A DNA stretch of 60,843 nt from OLB7 sp966250335 (GCA_966250335.1 CBINGZ010000038.1:1-60843); one strand, 5' to 3'; counted from the first letter of the stretch, positions 16,635-26,605 are shown. The notes: generated from the sequence alone by a model not told the origin. Translations and numbers: made by a program.

Positions 16635-18932
16635 ATGAACGAACGCGAGGCCCCAGCCGCATTTCGCCGGAGGCTGCCCCCCTGGGCGGCCTGTCTCTTT
16701 CTATGGATAGCGGGGACGCTCGGCCTGGCGGCCCAGACCGCCTCGCTCAGCGGAACGGTGATCGACGAGGAGACACGCGAGACGCTGATCTCGGCAACGG
16801 TGACGATCAAGGGGACGAAGCTGGGGTCGCTCACCAACAAGAACGGCTTCTTCTCCATTACTAAAATCCCGACGGGGAAGAACACGGTCGTCGTCACCTA
16901 TGTCGGGTATGAGCGGCAGGAGGTCCCGCTGGAGTTCACCTCCGGCGAATCGAAGAAGATGACCTTCTCGCTCAAGCGGGCCGCGGTGATGTCGGAGGAG
17001 ATCGTGGTGCGGGGGGAGGGGGAGATGGAGAAACGGGAGATCACCGTCAGCCGGGTCGATATCCCGGTGGAACAGTTGAGCCAGATCCGGATCGGCGGGG
17101 AGGCGGACGTCTTCCGATCGCTTCAATATCTGCCGGGGGTGCTCACCTCGTCGCAGCTCTCCAGCGGGCTCTATATCCGCGGCGGCTCTCCCGATCAGAA
17201 CCTTGTGCTGATCGACGGCTCCACCGTCTACAATCCCTCCCATCTTCTCGGCTTCTTCTCCACCTTCAATGCAGACGCGATCAAGGATGTGGACCTGATC
17301 AAGGGGGGATATCCCGCCGAGTACGGCGGCCGTCTCTCCGCCGTGCTCGATCTGACCCAGAAGGACGGCAACAGGAACGAGTTCGAGGGGCTCGCCTCGA
17401 TCGGCGCCATCTCGTCGCGGCTCTCGGTGCAGGGACCGGTCGGGAACGGGGCGTTCTTTCTGGGGGGGAGAAGAACCTATCTGGAGCTGATCACGGCGCT
17501 TGTTCCGGAGGACCCGGAGGAGCCGCTCCCCGATTTCTCCTTCTACGACGTCAACGCCAAGATCACGCAGAACATCTCGGATAACGATATCGTCTCGCTG
17601 AGCGGATTTCTCACGCGCGACGATCTGGGGCTCGACGCCCCGGGGATCGACTTTGCCGTCGGCATCGGCAATCGCGCCGGGGCGCTCCGGTGGAACCATA
17701 TCTTCGGCGACGATCTCTACTCCGTCGTCAATCTGAGCGGGAGCCGATATATCAACGGGTTCAACGGCGGCAACGGCGGGCTGCGGTTTCTGGTGGAGAA
17801 CACGATCACCGACTACACCCTCAAGGGGAACGTCGAATGGTTCGCCAGCGGCGACGCCACCTTCAAGAGCGGGTTCGAGATCACCAACTACATCTTCAAC
17901 TATCTTCAGAATACAACGGGAAGCGATACGACGGCCCCGCCCGGAACCCAGGACGCCGGCCTGACGAACCTGACGATCCGCGACTGGACCTACGCGGCCT
18001 TCGCGCAGGGAAACTACCAGTTGACCGATCTTCTGGGGGTGCAGGCGGGTCTCAGGGTCGACTATCTCGATCAGTTGAAGCAGACCACCTACGATCCCCG
18101 TATCGCGCTCCGATATCAGCTTCAGCCGGAGGTGGTGGTGAAGGGGGCGTGGGGGATCTTCCATCAGTATCTCCATCTCGCCTCTCTCCCCGATTTCTCC
18201 TTCTTCGATACATGGCTCCCCACCGACTCCTCGGCCCGGCCGGGACGGTCGTACCATTACGTGCTCGGCGTGGAGACGACACCGTGGGAAGGGTACGACC
18301 TGAACATCGATATCTACTACAAGACCCTGGAGGGTATCAACGAACTGAACCGGACCAACACGCGGGCCGGGACGGTGTCGCAGATCTTCTATACCGGGGT
18401 CGGGAACAGTTACGGCGCGGAGGTTTTTCTGCAGAAGCGGGAGGGGAGACTGACCGGCTGGTTCGGGTACGGCCTCGGCTTCATCACGGCGCAGTTCGAC
18501 AGCATCAACAACGGGGCGGAGTTCCGGCCGAAATACGACAGACGGCATGACCTGAAGCTGGTGGCGCAGTACAAGATCAACGACAGGTGGGAGGTCGGTC
18601 TCTCCTTCTCGTTCCAGTCCGGGCAGTCGTACACCGGGGCGACGTCGCGATTCAGAAGCGTGCTGCCGGGGGATTCGGTCGCTTCCGATATCATCATCCC
18701 GTCGCAGCGGTACGGGCTGCGGCTTCCCCCGTCCCATCAGTTGAACCTGAGCGCCAACTACAGCTCCACCCTCTTCGGCCTCCCGATGCGGCTGCTGATC
18801 GACGTGTTCAATGTCTACTCACGACGCGATATATGGTTCCGCCGCTACGACACCTCCACCGATCAGACGGAGGTGACCGATGTGCGGCTGCTGCCGATCA
18901 TTCCGTCGATAGCTCTGGAGATCAAGTTCTGA
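16635..18932 (+). CDS. TonB-dependent outer-membrane receptor with carboxypeptidase-regulatory N-domain
   Basis: A 765-residue receptor. A signal peptide (residues about 1-33, ending TLGLAA-Q) precedes a CarboxypepD_reg-like beta sandwich: LSGTVIDEETRETLISATVT, TNKNGFFSITKIPTGKN. The plug domain follows: VFRSLQYLPGVLTSSQLSSG, LYIRGGSPDQNLVLIDG, and VDLIKGGYPAEYGGRLSAVL. From about residue 230 to the end come barrel strands, closing RLLPIIPSIALEIKF with a C-terminal aromatic. It imports a bulky ligand with energy from TonB. ATG 16635 has AAGGAT just upstream. Its stop overlaps the ATG of the DUF4249 gene by one base (TGATG), so the two are translationally coupled. Confidence 0.92.
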   Translation: MNEREAPAAFRRRLPPWAACLFLWIAGTLGLAAQTASLSGTVIDEETRETLISATVTIKGTKLGSLTNKNGFFSITKIPTGKNTVVVTYVGYERQEVPLEFTSGESKKMTFSLKRAAVMSEEIVVRGEGEMEKREITVSRVDIPVEQLSQIRIGGEADVFRSLQYLPGVLTSSQLSSGLYIRGGSPDQNLVLIDGSTVYNPSHLLGFFSTFNADAIKDVDLIKGGYPAEYGGRLSAVLDLTQKDGNRNEFEGLASIGAISSRLSVQGPVGNGAFFLGGRRTYLELITALVPEDPEEPLPDFSFYDVNAKITQNISDNDIVSLSGFLTRDDLGLDAPGIDFAVGIGNRAGALRWNHIFGDDLYSVVNLSGSRYINGFNGGNGGLRFLVENTITDYTLKGNVEWFASGDATFKSGFEITNYIFNYLQNTTGSDTTAPPGTQDAGLTNLTIRDWTYAAFAQGNYQLTDLLGVQAGLRVDYLDQLKQTTYDPRIALRYQLQPEVVVKGAWGIFHQYLHLASLPDFSFFDTWLPTDSSARPGRSYHYVLGVETTPWEGYDLNIDIYYKTLEGINELNRTNTRAGTVSQIFYTGVGNSYGAEVFLQKREGRLTGWFGYGLGFITAQFDSINNGAEFRPKYDRRHDLKLVAQYKINDRWEVGLSFSFQSGQSYTGATSRFRSVLPGDSVASDIIIPSQRYGLRLPPSHQLNLSANYSSTLFGLPMRLLIDVFNVYSRRDIWFRRYDTSTDQTEVTDVRLLPIIPSIALEIKF

Positions 18933-19846
18933 TGAAATCGATCCGATCGATCATGTTGAAGGCGCGATGCGCCGGAAGGCCCTGGGCCTTTGCCGCGATG
19001 CTTCTGACGACGGCGTTCGCCGCCGGCGGGTGCGAGGATCCGGTCCCGACCGACTACATTCCGGAATATGTCGTGACCGCCTACCTGATCGTCGACGAGC
19101 CGGTCCGCGGGATCACACTGGCGCGGTCGCAGTCGGTGGTCGATTCGTTCGATTACGCGGGGAGCGCGATCCGCGACGCCTCCATGAAACTCATATCCGG
19201 CTCGGATACGCTTGATCTGGTCTACGTCCCGAACAGCGTTCTGGGGGAATATCGTTACCCGGATACGACGCTCCTTATCGAACCGAAGACGATGTATCGT
19301 CTGGAGATACGTCTGGCGGATGGGTCGGAGATCTCCGGCCAGACGCTGACGCCGGAGCGGATCTCATGGATCGCCCCCCCGGCCGACACGCTCCAGTATC
19401 CTTTCGACACGATCAATCTGCCGGTGATCGATTCGCTCGAAGCCTCCTGGACCCGGCTCCCCAACGTGGACGAATACCTGATCTCACTCACGAACCTCGA
19501 CACGCTCGACTACGGCAGATACCTGACGCCGCCGCGCGAGGAGAAGAACAGAAGGGTCGAGAACCTGATCGCAAACCGGTCACGGCGGCGCTACAACGAG
19601 ACCACGAGGTGGGCCTTCCTGCAGAACACGACCCTGCCGACCTTCTGGTACGGCTACAAGTGGTACGGCCTGCACGAGATCTCCGTCTACGCGCCCGACA
19701 ACAATTTCATCGAGTGGTTCAAGCAGACCCGGTTCGGTCCCAACCAGTACAACCCGCTCCTCGGGAGCGTGAAGGGGGGCGTCGGTGTCGTCGGCTCGGC
19801 GTCGGTCGTCAGGCATATACAGTTCCTCTACAAGAACCGGCCGTGA
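18932..19846 (+). CDS. DUF4249 lipoprotein, partner of the TonB receptor
   Basis: A 304-residue predicted lipoprotein. An extended signal region ends in the lipobox FAAGGC (Cys about 31). The mature N-terminus has YVVTAYLIVDEPVRGITLAR, then YRLEIRLADGSEISGQTLTP, both typical of DUF4249. The C-terminal half is strand-rich with many Tyr/Trp. DUF4249 genes sit directly after TonB receptors in Bacteroidetes and are thought to act as surface ligand-capture lids in the manner of SusD, though they are unrelated to it in sequence. The ATG overlaps the receptor stop codon by one base. The ligand is unknown; no hydrolase or sigma factor is linked in the same operon. Confidence 0.87.
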   Translation: MKSIRSIMLKARCAGRPWAFAAMLLTTAFAAGGCEDPVPTDYIPEYVVTAYLIVDEPVRGITLARSQSVVDSFDYAGSAIRDASMKLISGSDTLDLVYVPNSVLGEYRYPDTTLLIEPKTMYRLEIRLADGSEISGQTLTPERISWIAPPADTLQYPFDTINLPVIDSLEASWTRLPNVDEYLISLTNLDTLDYGRYLTPPREEKNRRVENLIANRSRRRYNETTRWAFLQNTTLPTFWYGYKWYGLHEISVYAPDNNFIEWFKQTRFGPNQYNPLLGSVKGGVGVVGSASVVRHIQFLYKNRP

Positions 19847-19861
19847 GCGCCGCGCGTCGTA

Positions 19862-21646
19862 TCACTCCACGATAAACGCTCCCTCGGCGATCGCACGATC
19901 TCCCGAGAGGGCGCGATAGTGATAGACCCCGGCGGGGAGGTCTGCCCCCTTCAGTGTGAAGATGATCTCCCCTCCGTTCCAGTCGATCTCTTCACGACCG
20001 ATCGTTTCGCCGAGAGCATTGAAGAGATGAAGAGTGATCCGTGCTCCGGTCTCCTCTCCCGGTGCGATATGAATCCTCGCCTCGCCCGAGACCGGGTTGG
20101 GACGGACGGTCGATCGACGCAGAGCGGGACGCTCCGGTTCCTCCGGCGCGTCGAGGCTCGGGTCGGGGACCTCGGTCATGGTCATGAAGAGGTCGGTGAA
20201 TCCGTTGTGCGATTCATCCCAGGCGCCCGGGGTCACGGGGAACTCCGGCGACTTGGTGGTTCCCCCCACATAGGCGAACGTGCCGCTCGGGTCGATCCTC
20301 ATGCCGTAGATATAGTCCTCGTCGGTTCCTCCCAGGAACGTGCCGTAGAGCGCGTCGCGGCCGTTCGGGGTGATCTTCATCACGAACCCGTCGGCATCGC
20401 CGTTGTAGCTCCTGTCGTAGCCGTTGACCGGAAAATCGGCCGAGTAGGTCCCCCCGGCCAGGAACGCGCTGCCGTTGCCGGCGACGACGATCGAGGTGAT
20501 GTTGTCCCCCTGGATTCCTCCGATGTAGGTCGAGTAGGAGAGCGCCGAGCCGTCGGGGCGGAGCTTCGTGACGAAGCCGTCGGTGTTGCCGTTGAAGGTG
20601 GTATCGACCGCCCTGGTCGTGACCGGGTAGTCCATCGATCGTGTGTAGCCCGCCATGTACGCTTCTCCGGCGGCGTTCAGATCCACCGCATTCCCCCAGT
20701 CCTCTCCTATCCCTCCCAGATACGTGGCGTAGACAAGATCGCTTCCCGATGGGTTGATCTTGATCATGAAGGCGTCGATCGCCCCCGCGTATTCACGGTC
20801 GTACGCTCCCTCGGTGACCGGAAAATCGGCCGAGGCGGTCTGCCCCACGGCATAGGCGTTCCCCTCGCCGTCGGTGTCGATCCCGTTGACCCCCTCCTCG
20901 GCGCTCCCTCCCACGAACGTGGAGTAGACAAGGCTCTTCCCGTCGGCGGCGATCCTGGTCACGAACGCATCGACATCCGATGGATCACTGTTCCATGAAG
21001 GTTCGAACGCGCCGGGGGTGGTGGGGAAATCGGGAGATGCCGTGCGTCCCCCCGCGATCACCTCCCCTCCGGGGGCCACGGCGAGCGCCAGGATGTCGTC
21101 GGCATCGGAGCCGCCGAGGAAGGTGGAGAACTCCAGCGTGGAGAGGGTGGGATCGAACCGGGCGACGAACCCGTCGTTATCCCCCATCTGCTCACGGGAG
21201 AAGGCTCCCTCCGTGGTCGGGAACTCCAGCGATCCGGTATGCCCGGCGACGTAGATCCTTCCATCCCCGCCGATCGCCATCGCGTGCGGACGGTCGTCCC
21301 CCTCGCCCCCCAGAAAGGTGAGTGCGACAAGGTCGGAGCCGTCGGAGGAGATCTTCGCCACAAAGACATCGTAGCTGCCGTTCGGTTCGGTGTCGTAGGC
21401 GCCGGGCGTGGCGGTGAAGTTCGGCGACGACGACCAGCCGCAGATATAGATGTTCCCCTCCTGATCGGTCGTCATCCCGACGAACTGATCGGCTCCCTCC
21501 CCTCCGAGGAATGTGGAGAAGACAAGCGCGTCCTGCGCCCCCCCCTTCGGTTCCGGCGGGGGAGCGGAGAGCGCGGCGGGGGAAACGATCAGGAACAGGA
21601 TGGCGATCAACGAGAGAAGAAATCTGCAGGGGGAAGAAAGGATCAT
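19862..21646 (-). CDS. SBBP beta-propeller surface protein with sorting domain
   Basis: A 594-residue exported protein. A signal peptide (FLLSLIAILFLIVSPAALSA) precedes about nine SBBP repeats of about 50 residues. The signature is STFLGGxxxD...AxxxxGxxYxxGxTxSxDFPxTxGAxDxxxNGxxDxFV, as in YATYLGGIGEDWGNAVDLNA. SBBP repeats form beta-propellers on secreted proteins. Residues about 510-594 are a type IX-like sorting domain: VRPNPVSGEARIHIAPG, LHLFNALGETI, LPAGVYHYRALSG. AGGAG lies 10 bases before the ATG. It is convergent with the DUF4249 gene (15 bases apart) and lies 168 bases downstream of the anti-sigma gene. Confidence 0.88.
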   Translation of the reverse strand: MILSSPCRFLLSLIAILFLIVSPAALSAPPPEPKGGAQDALVFSTFLGGEGADQFVGMTTDQEGNIYICGWSSSPNFTATPGAYDTEPNGSYDVFVAKISSDGSDLVALTFLGGEGDDRPHAMAIGGDGRIYVAGHTGSLEFPTTEGAFSREQMGDNDGFVARFDPTLSTLEFSTFLGGSDADDILALAVAPGGEVIAGGRTASPDFPTTPGAFEPSWNSDPSDVDAFVTRIAADGKSLVYSTFVGGSAEEGVNGIDTDGEGNAYAVGQTASADFPVTEGAYDREYAGAIDAFMIKINPSGSDLVYATYLGGIGEDWGNAVDLNAAGEAYMAGYTRSMDYPVTTRAVDTTFNGNTDGFVTKLRPDGSALSYSTYIGGIQGDNITSIVVAGNGSAFLAGGTYSADFPVNGYDRSYNGDADGFVMKITPNGRDALYGTFLGGTDEDYIYGMRIDPSGTFAYVGGTTKSPEFPVTPGAWDESHNGFTDLFMTMTEVPDPSLDAPEEPERPALRRSTVRPNPVSGEARIHIAPGEETGARITLHLFNALGETIGREEIDWNGGEIIFTLKGADLPAGVYHYRALSGDRAIAEGAFIVE

Positions 21647-21814
21647 AGTCTGGACTCCTGTTTGGGGGCTGTTCCACGGTGCCGTTCATCACAATGCGAC
21701 GCCGGGGGGCTCGCCGGACACAACGGTCAAGATAGAGGATGCGTTCCAAACGGATGGTGCACTGGAAAATCCCTTTTCCCGGCTCGTCATCGACCCTGGC
21801 GGGGAGCGGGGGGC

Positions 21815-23206
21815 TCAGTCGAGGCCGATGCGGAGGCCGAGCTGCATGCCGATCGAGGTGAAGTCCGCGGGGGTGCTTTCGCCGAGATAGAAGTAGGAGT
21901 TGGCCGCGTCCTCCGTGGTGAACGCCTCCTGGTTGTTTCCGTGCGGGATGGTGCGGGCGGCCGTGGCGATGAACTCGACGGCGACGTTCCGGGTGACCTG
22001 ATAGCGCGCCGGCAGCTCCAGTCCCACCTGTACGAACGCCCTTCCGACGCCGGCCCGGAGCCCCGGCAGCAGAGTGACCCGGTCGTCGACGGCCAGGGAA
22101 TAGTTGTAGCCGGCCCCCATCCAGATCTCGTCGTGGAGATCGACTTCGTAGCGCGGGAGCGGCTCCGCGGCGCTCATCGGGGTGGCGCTGATCTTCTTCG
22201 GATCGGGCATCTTCGACCGCGCGTCGACCCAGTCGCGCCGCGTCTCCCGGACCGAAGGAGCCTGCCCGACGATCAGGGAGAGTTCATGGCCGCCGCCGAC
22301 CGGGGCGCTGAACCTGATGTTGTGTTCGGACGAGACCGATCCTGTCCCCTTGTCGACGTAGGTCATGCCGGAGACGGCGGCAAGGGTGAAATGGCTATGG
22401 CCCGCTCCGGGCGCCTCGGGAGCGGGGAGCGGGGCGAAGATCTCATCGATGTCATGCCTGTCGCGGCGCGATGCGGCTATCCTGTCGTTCTCCGATTGAT
22501 TCCTGTCGGTCGTGTTCCCTTCACTACCTCCGTCGATCGCGGGGGTGCTCTTCAGGTCGAGCGAGAGAAGATCACGTCGATCGGAGTGCGATGGAGGGTT
22601 CGGTACCGTCGTCGCTGTCGTCGGATCTGTTCCGGTCGGCAGCGAACCGTTCTCTGCGATCGCCGGCTCTGCTCCCTGCGTTGCGGATAAAGGGATGCGA
22701 CGGATGCGCGATCCCGAGCCGCGGGGCGATTCGGGCCGTGCGGGGGTGATCGTGATCTGCGGCACGATGACGGCCGAGCCGAAATCCGCGCGCGGCGTCT
22801 CCGACGTCATGGCGACCCCGATCGGAGCAACGGAAGGGGCGGTCACGCCGATATCGCCCAGGCGTCCGTCGCCGATCAGCCCCAGCAGGATCACGAGCGC
22901 CGCGGCCACAAGGATTCGGCGACGGCTCGTCCGCGATCGGACCGCCGGAACCGGCATCGCGACCGGCGCGGGACGAACGCTTCCCAGCCCCTCCGCCTTC
23001 AGCTCGGCGAAGAGTCGCGCCTCGAGCGCGGGGGAGGGGAGATGGAGCGCCGGCGTGTCGCGCGCGGCGTTCCTCATCGCCGAAAGCCTTCTCAGGAGCG
23101 CCTCCGCCTCCGGCGAACTGCGTACGGCGCCGTGGAGCTCGTCGAGCTCTTCGGGCGTCAGTTCGCCGTCGAGATAGCGATATATGAGGTTCTCCAGATG
23201 CGTCAC
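21815..23206 (-). CDS. Anti-sigma factor with long periplasmic part and C-terminal beta-rich domain, module 1
   Basis: A 463-residue membrane protein. Residues 1-70 resemble the anti-sigma domain of module 2 (IYRYLDGELTPEELDELH, then RNAARDTPALHLPSPALEAR) and lack the zinc HxxxCxxC motif. One membrane helix follows at about 97-114 after a Ser/Arg stretch. Residues 115-285 are Pro/Ser/Asp-rich linker. Residues about 285-463 are alternating amphipathic strands (FTLAAVSGMTYVDKGTGSV, LLPGLRAGVGRAFVQVGLEL), ending LGLRIGLD, which looks like an outer-membrane barrel half. The start is GTG, 81 bases after the sigma stop. Function as regulator of the adjacent sigma factor is inferred from gene order and the shared N-domain. 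Confidence 0.8.
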   Translation of the reverse strand: MTHLENLIYRYLDGELTPEELDELHGAVRSSPEAEALLRRLSAMRNAARDTPALHLPSPALEARLFAELKAEGLGSVRPAPVAMPVPAVRSRTSRRRILVAAALVILLGLIGDGRLGDIGVTAPSVAPIGVAMTSETPRADFGSAVIVPQITITPARPESPRGSGSRIRRIPLSATQGAEPAIAENGSLPTGTDPTTATTVPNPPSHSDRRDLLSLDLKSTPAIDGGSEGNTTDRNQSENDRIAASRRDRHDIDEIFAPLPAPEAPGAGHSHFTLAAVSGMTYVDKGTGSVSSEHNIRFSAPVGGGHELSLIVGQAPSVRETRRDWVDARSKMPDPKKISATPMSAAEPLPRYEVDLHDEIWMGAGYNYSLAVDDRVTLLPGLRAGVGRAFVQVGLELPARYQVTRNVAVEFIATAARTIPHGNNQEAFTTEDAANSYFYLGESTPADFTSIGMQLGLRIGLD

Positions 23207-23287
23207 TGCGGGCGTTCCGGGTGATCCGCGGGATTGATGTTCAGATGCAGTCGACTCCGGCGTTTCCGGAGAGGGGGTGCGAGAGGG

Positions 23288-23911
23288 TCATGATTCCTTG
23301 TCGTCGACGAAGAGAGGGGCAAGAGCGCGGCGGATGGCGCTGCGGGCGCGACTGAGGCGCATGCGCGCGGCCTCCTCCGTGCATCCGATGATCTCGGCTG
23401 TCTCATGGTAGCTGAGGCCGTTGACCTCCCGCAGCACGAAGACTTCGCGAAGCCCCGTCGGCAGCGTCTTCACCACCGAGTCGACGGCGGCGAGCATCTC
23501 CGAGTCGTCGCAGCGTTCGCCGAAGAGATCGGCGTGCGCCTCCTCGATCGGGACCAGAAGCCGTTCGTCGTGGGCGGGATCGAGCTCCGTCAGATAGCGG
23601 CGCGATCTGATATGATTCAGGGAGAGATTGCGCGCCACACGGAAAAGCCAGCCCCCGATGTTCAGGATCGGCGCGACGTCGGCCGTCTCCAGCGATTTCG
23701 CGCGCTCGCGGAAGAGCCGGAGGAATGTCTCCTGAAAGATATCCTCTCCCGCGCTCCCTTCCTCCCCCAGAATGGAATGGATATAGCCGAGAAGCCGCGC
23801 GCTGTACCGATGGTAGGCAACGGTGTACGCCTCATCGTCTCCGGCCAGAAAACGCGCGAAGAGATCGGCGTCGCAGAGTGCTTGGAGAGATTTGAAGGAT
23901 GAAGGCTCCAT
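23288..23911 (-). CDS. ECF-type RNA polymerase sigma factor, module 1
   Basis: A 207-residue sigma-70 family ECF protein. Region 2 runs from LFARFLAGDDEAYTVAYHRY through EDIFQETFLRLFRER to GWLFRVARNLSLNHIR, the core and -10 binding helices. Region 4 is LPTGLREVFVLREVNGLSYH plus IIGCTEEAARMRLSRARS, the -35 helix-turn-helix. An 18-base in-frame GTG extension to 23929 is possible; ATG 23911 is preferred. The anti-sigma gene follows 81 bases downstream. Upstream lies the GTTACATT-N13-TGTC element also found before the second sigma gene, which suggests autoregulation. The signal it responds to is unknown. Confidence 0.88.
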   Translation of the reverse strand: MEPSSFKSLQALCDADLFARFLAGDDEAYTVAYHRYSARLLGYIHSILGEEGSAGEDIFQETFLRLFRERAKSLETADVAPILNIGGWLFRVARNLSLNHIRSRRYLTELDPAHDERLLVPIEEAHADLFGERCDDSEMLAAVDSVVKTLPTGLREVFVLREVNGLSYHETAEIIGCTEEAARMRLSRARSAIRRALAPLFVDDKES

Positions 23912-24022
23912 ACCGTGTAGGATGCTCACATTTCTGATGTCGTCGCTGCCGGACGGGCAGAGGGATTATGCCGGGGGAAACGTTGCCGTTCCCCGTTCGG
24001 TTAGCCTGCCCGTCGATTCAAC

Positions 24023-24047
24023 GACACTACAACGGTGCGAATGTAAC
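24023..24047 (-). promoter_or_regulatory. Candidate ECF promoter GTTACATT-N13-TGTC
   Basis: On the minus strand GTTACATT is followed after 13 bases by TGTC, 112 bases before the sigma ATG. The same arrangement (GTTACATT-N13-CGTC) is found before the second ECF sigma gene. ECF promoters usually carry a C/TGTC-type -10 box. Two examples are few, and a shared 8- or 9-mer between two short regions is not rare. Confidence 0.4.
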
Positions 24048-24077
24048 ACCCCGGCGTCATATCCCCTCCCTTCAACG

Positions 24078-24109
24078 AAAACGCCCCCGGCATCACGATG
24101 CCGGGGGCG
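24078..24109 (-). terminator. Rho-independent terminator of the DUF3160 gene
   Basis: A 13-base GC-rich perfect stem (CGCCCCCGGCATC / GATGCCGGGGGCG) with a tiny loop, followed on the minus strand by TTTTCGTT. It lies 24-55 bases beyond the DUF3160 stop. Confidence 0.85.
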
Positions 24110-24132
24110 GAAAAGGCTCGAACCTGTCGCGA

Positions 24133-26559
24133 TCAGCGGACCACCAGGAACCGCCCGGAGGCAAGGGTCCGATCGAAGGTGTCGACCACGCGGACGAAAT
24201 ACTGTCCGCTCTTCATGTCGTCCACCGGGATCATGTCGTAGCGTTCCCCCCGCTCCACGCGGGCCGGCGCCGAGCGGTGGACGATGTTCCCCGCCTCGTT
24301 GACCGCCACGATCACGATATCGGTTCCGTTGAGCTGCGGCGCGCGCACCGTGAACCAGAGTTCACCGTTGCTGCGGCGCACCACGTTCGTCTCCATGTCG
24401 ATCCGCACGTTCGGCAGCGCGCGGCGCCGCTCGGCGGAGGTAGGGGTGTAGGAGACCGTCGAGGCCGGTATCGACCCGGAGATCTGACGGAACCCGCTCG
24501 AGTTCTGCGCCAGCGGACGGTCGGCGCTGGTGAACCCGGTCATCCACGGGGCGGCCTGGACCGTCGTCCCCGCGCGTCCGGAGGTGATCGACTCCACCCA
24601 GCGCTCGTTCGGCTGGTTCACCTCGTAGTAGCTCTGGACCGCGCCGCGGGTCAGCATGAGCCCGCCGGAGCCGTCCCCTCGCGGGACGATGACGTAGATC
24701 GCCAGCGGGTGACCGTTGGCCGGGGCCGATCCGCTCAGGCCCTGCGCCGCTCCGGCCGTGATCGAAAGTCCGGGATCGCGGAGGCTTTCGTCGGTGAACG
24801 TTTCATACGCGGCGATCCGGGCCGGCATGGAGGCGATGATCCCCTCCTGCTCGGTCGACAGCTCCGTCCCCTGCAGCTCGTAGGCGGCGATCCGCATCAT
24901 GTGCGCCGCGATATTCTCCATGTCGCGCAGCTTGTCGCTCAGGCGGCGGTTGATGAGCGCGCCGAAATCTCCGTCGTCGAGTCCGCTGCGGAGGTAGCGC
25001 GCCATCGCGGCGACCCTTCCCCACGCCTGCGGGTCGGGCTCTACATATCCCTCGGCGTACGATCTGCCGCCGGAGAAGGAAGCGCTCTTCGCCGCCGTTC
25101 CGGAGGCGGGGATCACCGACGTCTCGTGCTGAAAATCGGCCCATGCGCCAAGGGCGCTCACCAGCTCCCGGTCGCGCCAGGCGTCGCTTCGCATGAAGCG
25201 CGGGTAGCCCTGCGAGTCATCCTCGCGTGCCGGTATTCCCTGGACCGTATAGAGCATGCTCCACTGGAGATCCTGCACCCAGTCCTCCGAGGGGCGGTTG
25301 GTGAGAAGACGACGAAGCTCCTCGTTCCGGACGGAGCCGGCCCGCTCGGCCCCCATTGCCGCCATCAGCGCCAGACCGGAGCCTCTGCTCGACGAGGAGG
25401 AAAGACGGTCCCAGAGGGAGTTTCCGAGCGTTCCCGGACGGCTGAGAAGCCGGAAGGAGCGGGCGTCGGAGCGGATGCTGCCGCCGGGGAGCTGGTCGGC
25501 CAGGTAGCCGACGAACCTCACCACTTCGGAATCGCTCCGCGCCACGGTCGAGCCGGTGCCGTAGATGCCGTAGTATCCGCGGAACGCGCCGGCCAGCATA
25601 TCCCAGTTGATATCCTGCTGCGATCTTCCCGAGAAGAAGGCGATCGGCTCGCTGACGCTCAGATACTTCCCCCTGAAATCTCCCTCGCTTCCGAGCGATT
25701 CCATCGTCCGCGCCAGCAGGATCGCCATGCGCCCCTCCTGCGGGTCGAACCCGGCGTCGGCGCGAAGGTCGAAGCCGAACTCGCTCAGCCACGTGCGGGC
25801 GCGGTAGTAGTTCTTGAACGTTCCGTTCAGCGCGTAATGTCCCGTGGGGATGAAGCGCCCGTAGTCGATCCGCTTCGCGGGAAGGATCGCCGTGGCGGCC
25901 GAGCGCCCCGCGTCGATCTTGTCGATTTCCGACCGGACGAGACCGGCCACGCGGGAGTCGATCGAGATCGAGGGGTCGAGCAGCGCCTGTCCGGTCTGGA
26001 CGTAGGCGAGCAGTCCCGTCAGAGCGCGGACCGAGGGGGCGTTCGTTTCACCGCCGAGCTGCGAGGAGATGCTGCGCGCGAGCCTGTCGAGCACCGTCGC
26101 CAGTCCGGGGGCAAGATGATCACGCTCGATCTGCCTGTACGACTCGTCGGCCGTGGCCCGCAGCCCGTGCAGGATCGCGTCGACGGTGACGAAGATCGGG
26201 AGATCCCCTTCGGACGACTCGGCGTACGCCTGCGCGAACGTGCCGAACGGCTCCGCGCGGGCGACGAAACCGTTCTTGCGGAGGAGGAGCTGCTCAGCCG
26301 GGCTGAAGCTCTTCTTCCAGGAGAAATCGTCGTCGGAGGTGTAGACGTTGGAGAAATCGGCCGACGGCGTCGGCTCGCTCATGCCGACCTCTATCCTGTA
26401 TGGAGGTATGGTCAGCGGGGTGTAGGTCCCGAATGCCGTCGATACCGGTGCAGTGATCTCCTCCACCCTCGCCTGGGCCCCTCCCTCACGGGGAGCCAGG
26501 AGAAGGAGGAACGCGGCCGCCGCCAGACCGCCGCATCCCTTAGTGCTATATGTCATCAT
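24133..26559 (-). CDS. DUF3160 secreted protein
   Basis: An 808-residue exported protein. Residues 1-28 form a signal peptide ending EGGA-Q. The body is a large helical DUF3160 domain: FSPAEQLLLRKNGFVA, then LPIFVTVDAILHGLRATADE near the N-terminus, and YRARTWLSEFGFDLR and WSMLYTVQGIPAREDDSQGY further on. Residues about 715-808 are a beta-sandwich with LPNVRIDMETNVVRRSNGE and SGQYFVRVVD, likely a sorting or FlgD-like Ig domain. The function of DUF3160 is not established; the helical fold and export suggest a surface-bound binding protein or enzyme. The start has a strong Shine-Dalgarno (GAGGAGAT, 8 bases upstream) and lies between the two sigma/anti-sigma modules. Confidence 0.85.
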   Translation of the reverse strand: MMTYSTKGCGGLAAAAFLLLLAPREGGAQARVEEITAPVSTAFGTYTPLTIPPYRIEVGMSEPTPSADFSNVYTSDDDFSWKKSFSPAEQLLLRKNGFVARAEPFGTFAQAYAESSEGDLPIFVTVDAILHGLRATADESYRQIERDHLAPGLATVLDRLARSISSQLGGETNAPSVRALTGLLAYVQTGQALLDPSISIDSRVAGLVRSEIDKIDAGRSAATAILPAKRIDYGRFIPTGHYALNGTFKNYYRARTWLSEFGFDLRADAGFDPQEGRMAILLARTMESLGSEGDFRGKYLSVSEPIAFFSGRSQQDINWDMLAGAFRGYYGIYGTGSTVARSDSEVVRFVGYLADQLPGGSIRSDARSFRLLSRPGTLGNSLWDRLSSSSSRGSGLALMAAMGAERAGSVRNEELRRLLTNRPSEDWVQDLQWSMLYTVQGIPAREDDSQGYPRFMRSDAWRDRELVSALGAWADFQHETSVIPASGTAAKSASFSGGRSYAEGYVEPDPQAWGRVAAMARYLRSGLDDGDFGALINRRLSDKLRDMENIAAHMMRIAAYELQGTELSTEQEGIIASMPARIAAYETFTDESLRDPGLSITAGAAQGLSGSAPANGHPLAIYVIVPRGDGSGGLMLTRGAVQSYYEVNQPNERWVESITSGRAGTTVQAAPWMTGFTSADRPLAQNSSGFRQISGSIPASTVSYTPTSAERRRALPNVRIDMETNVVRRSNGELWFTVRAPQLNGTDIVIVAVNEAGNIVHRSAPARVERGERYDMIPVDDMKSGQYFVRVVDTFDRTLASGRFLVVR

Positions 26560-26605
26560 CGTTCAGATCTCCTCTGAATGCAGTCGTGTAATCCTTTCCT
26601 AGTAC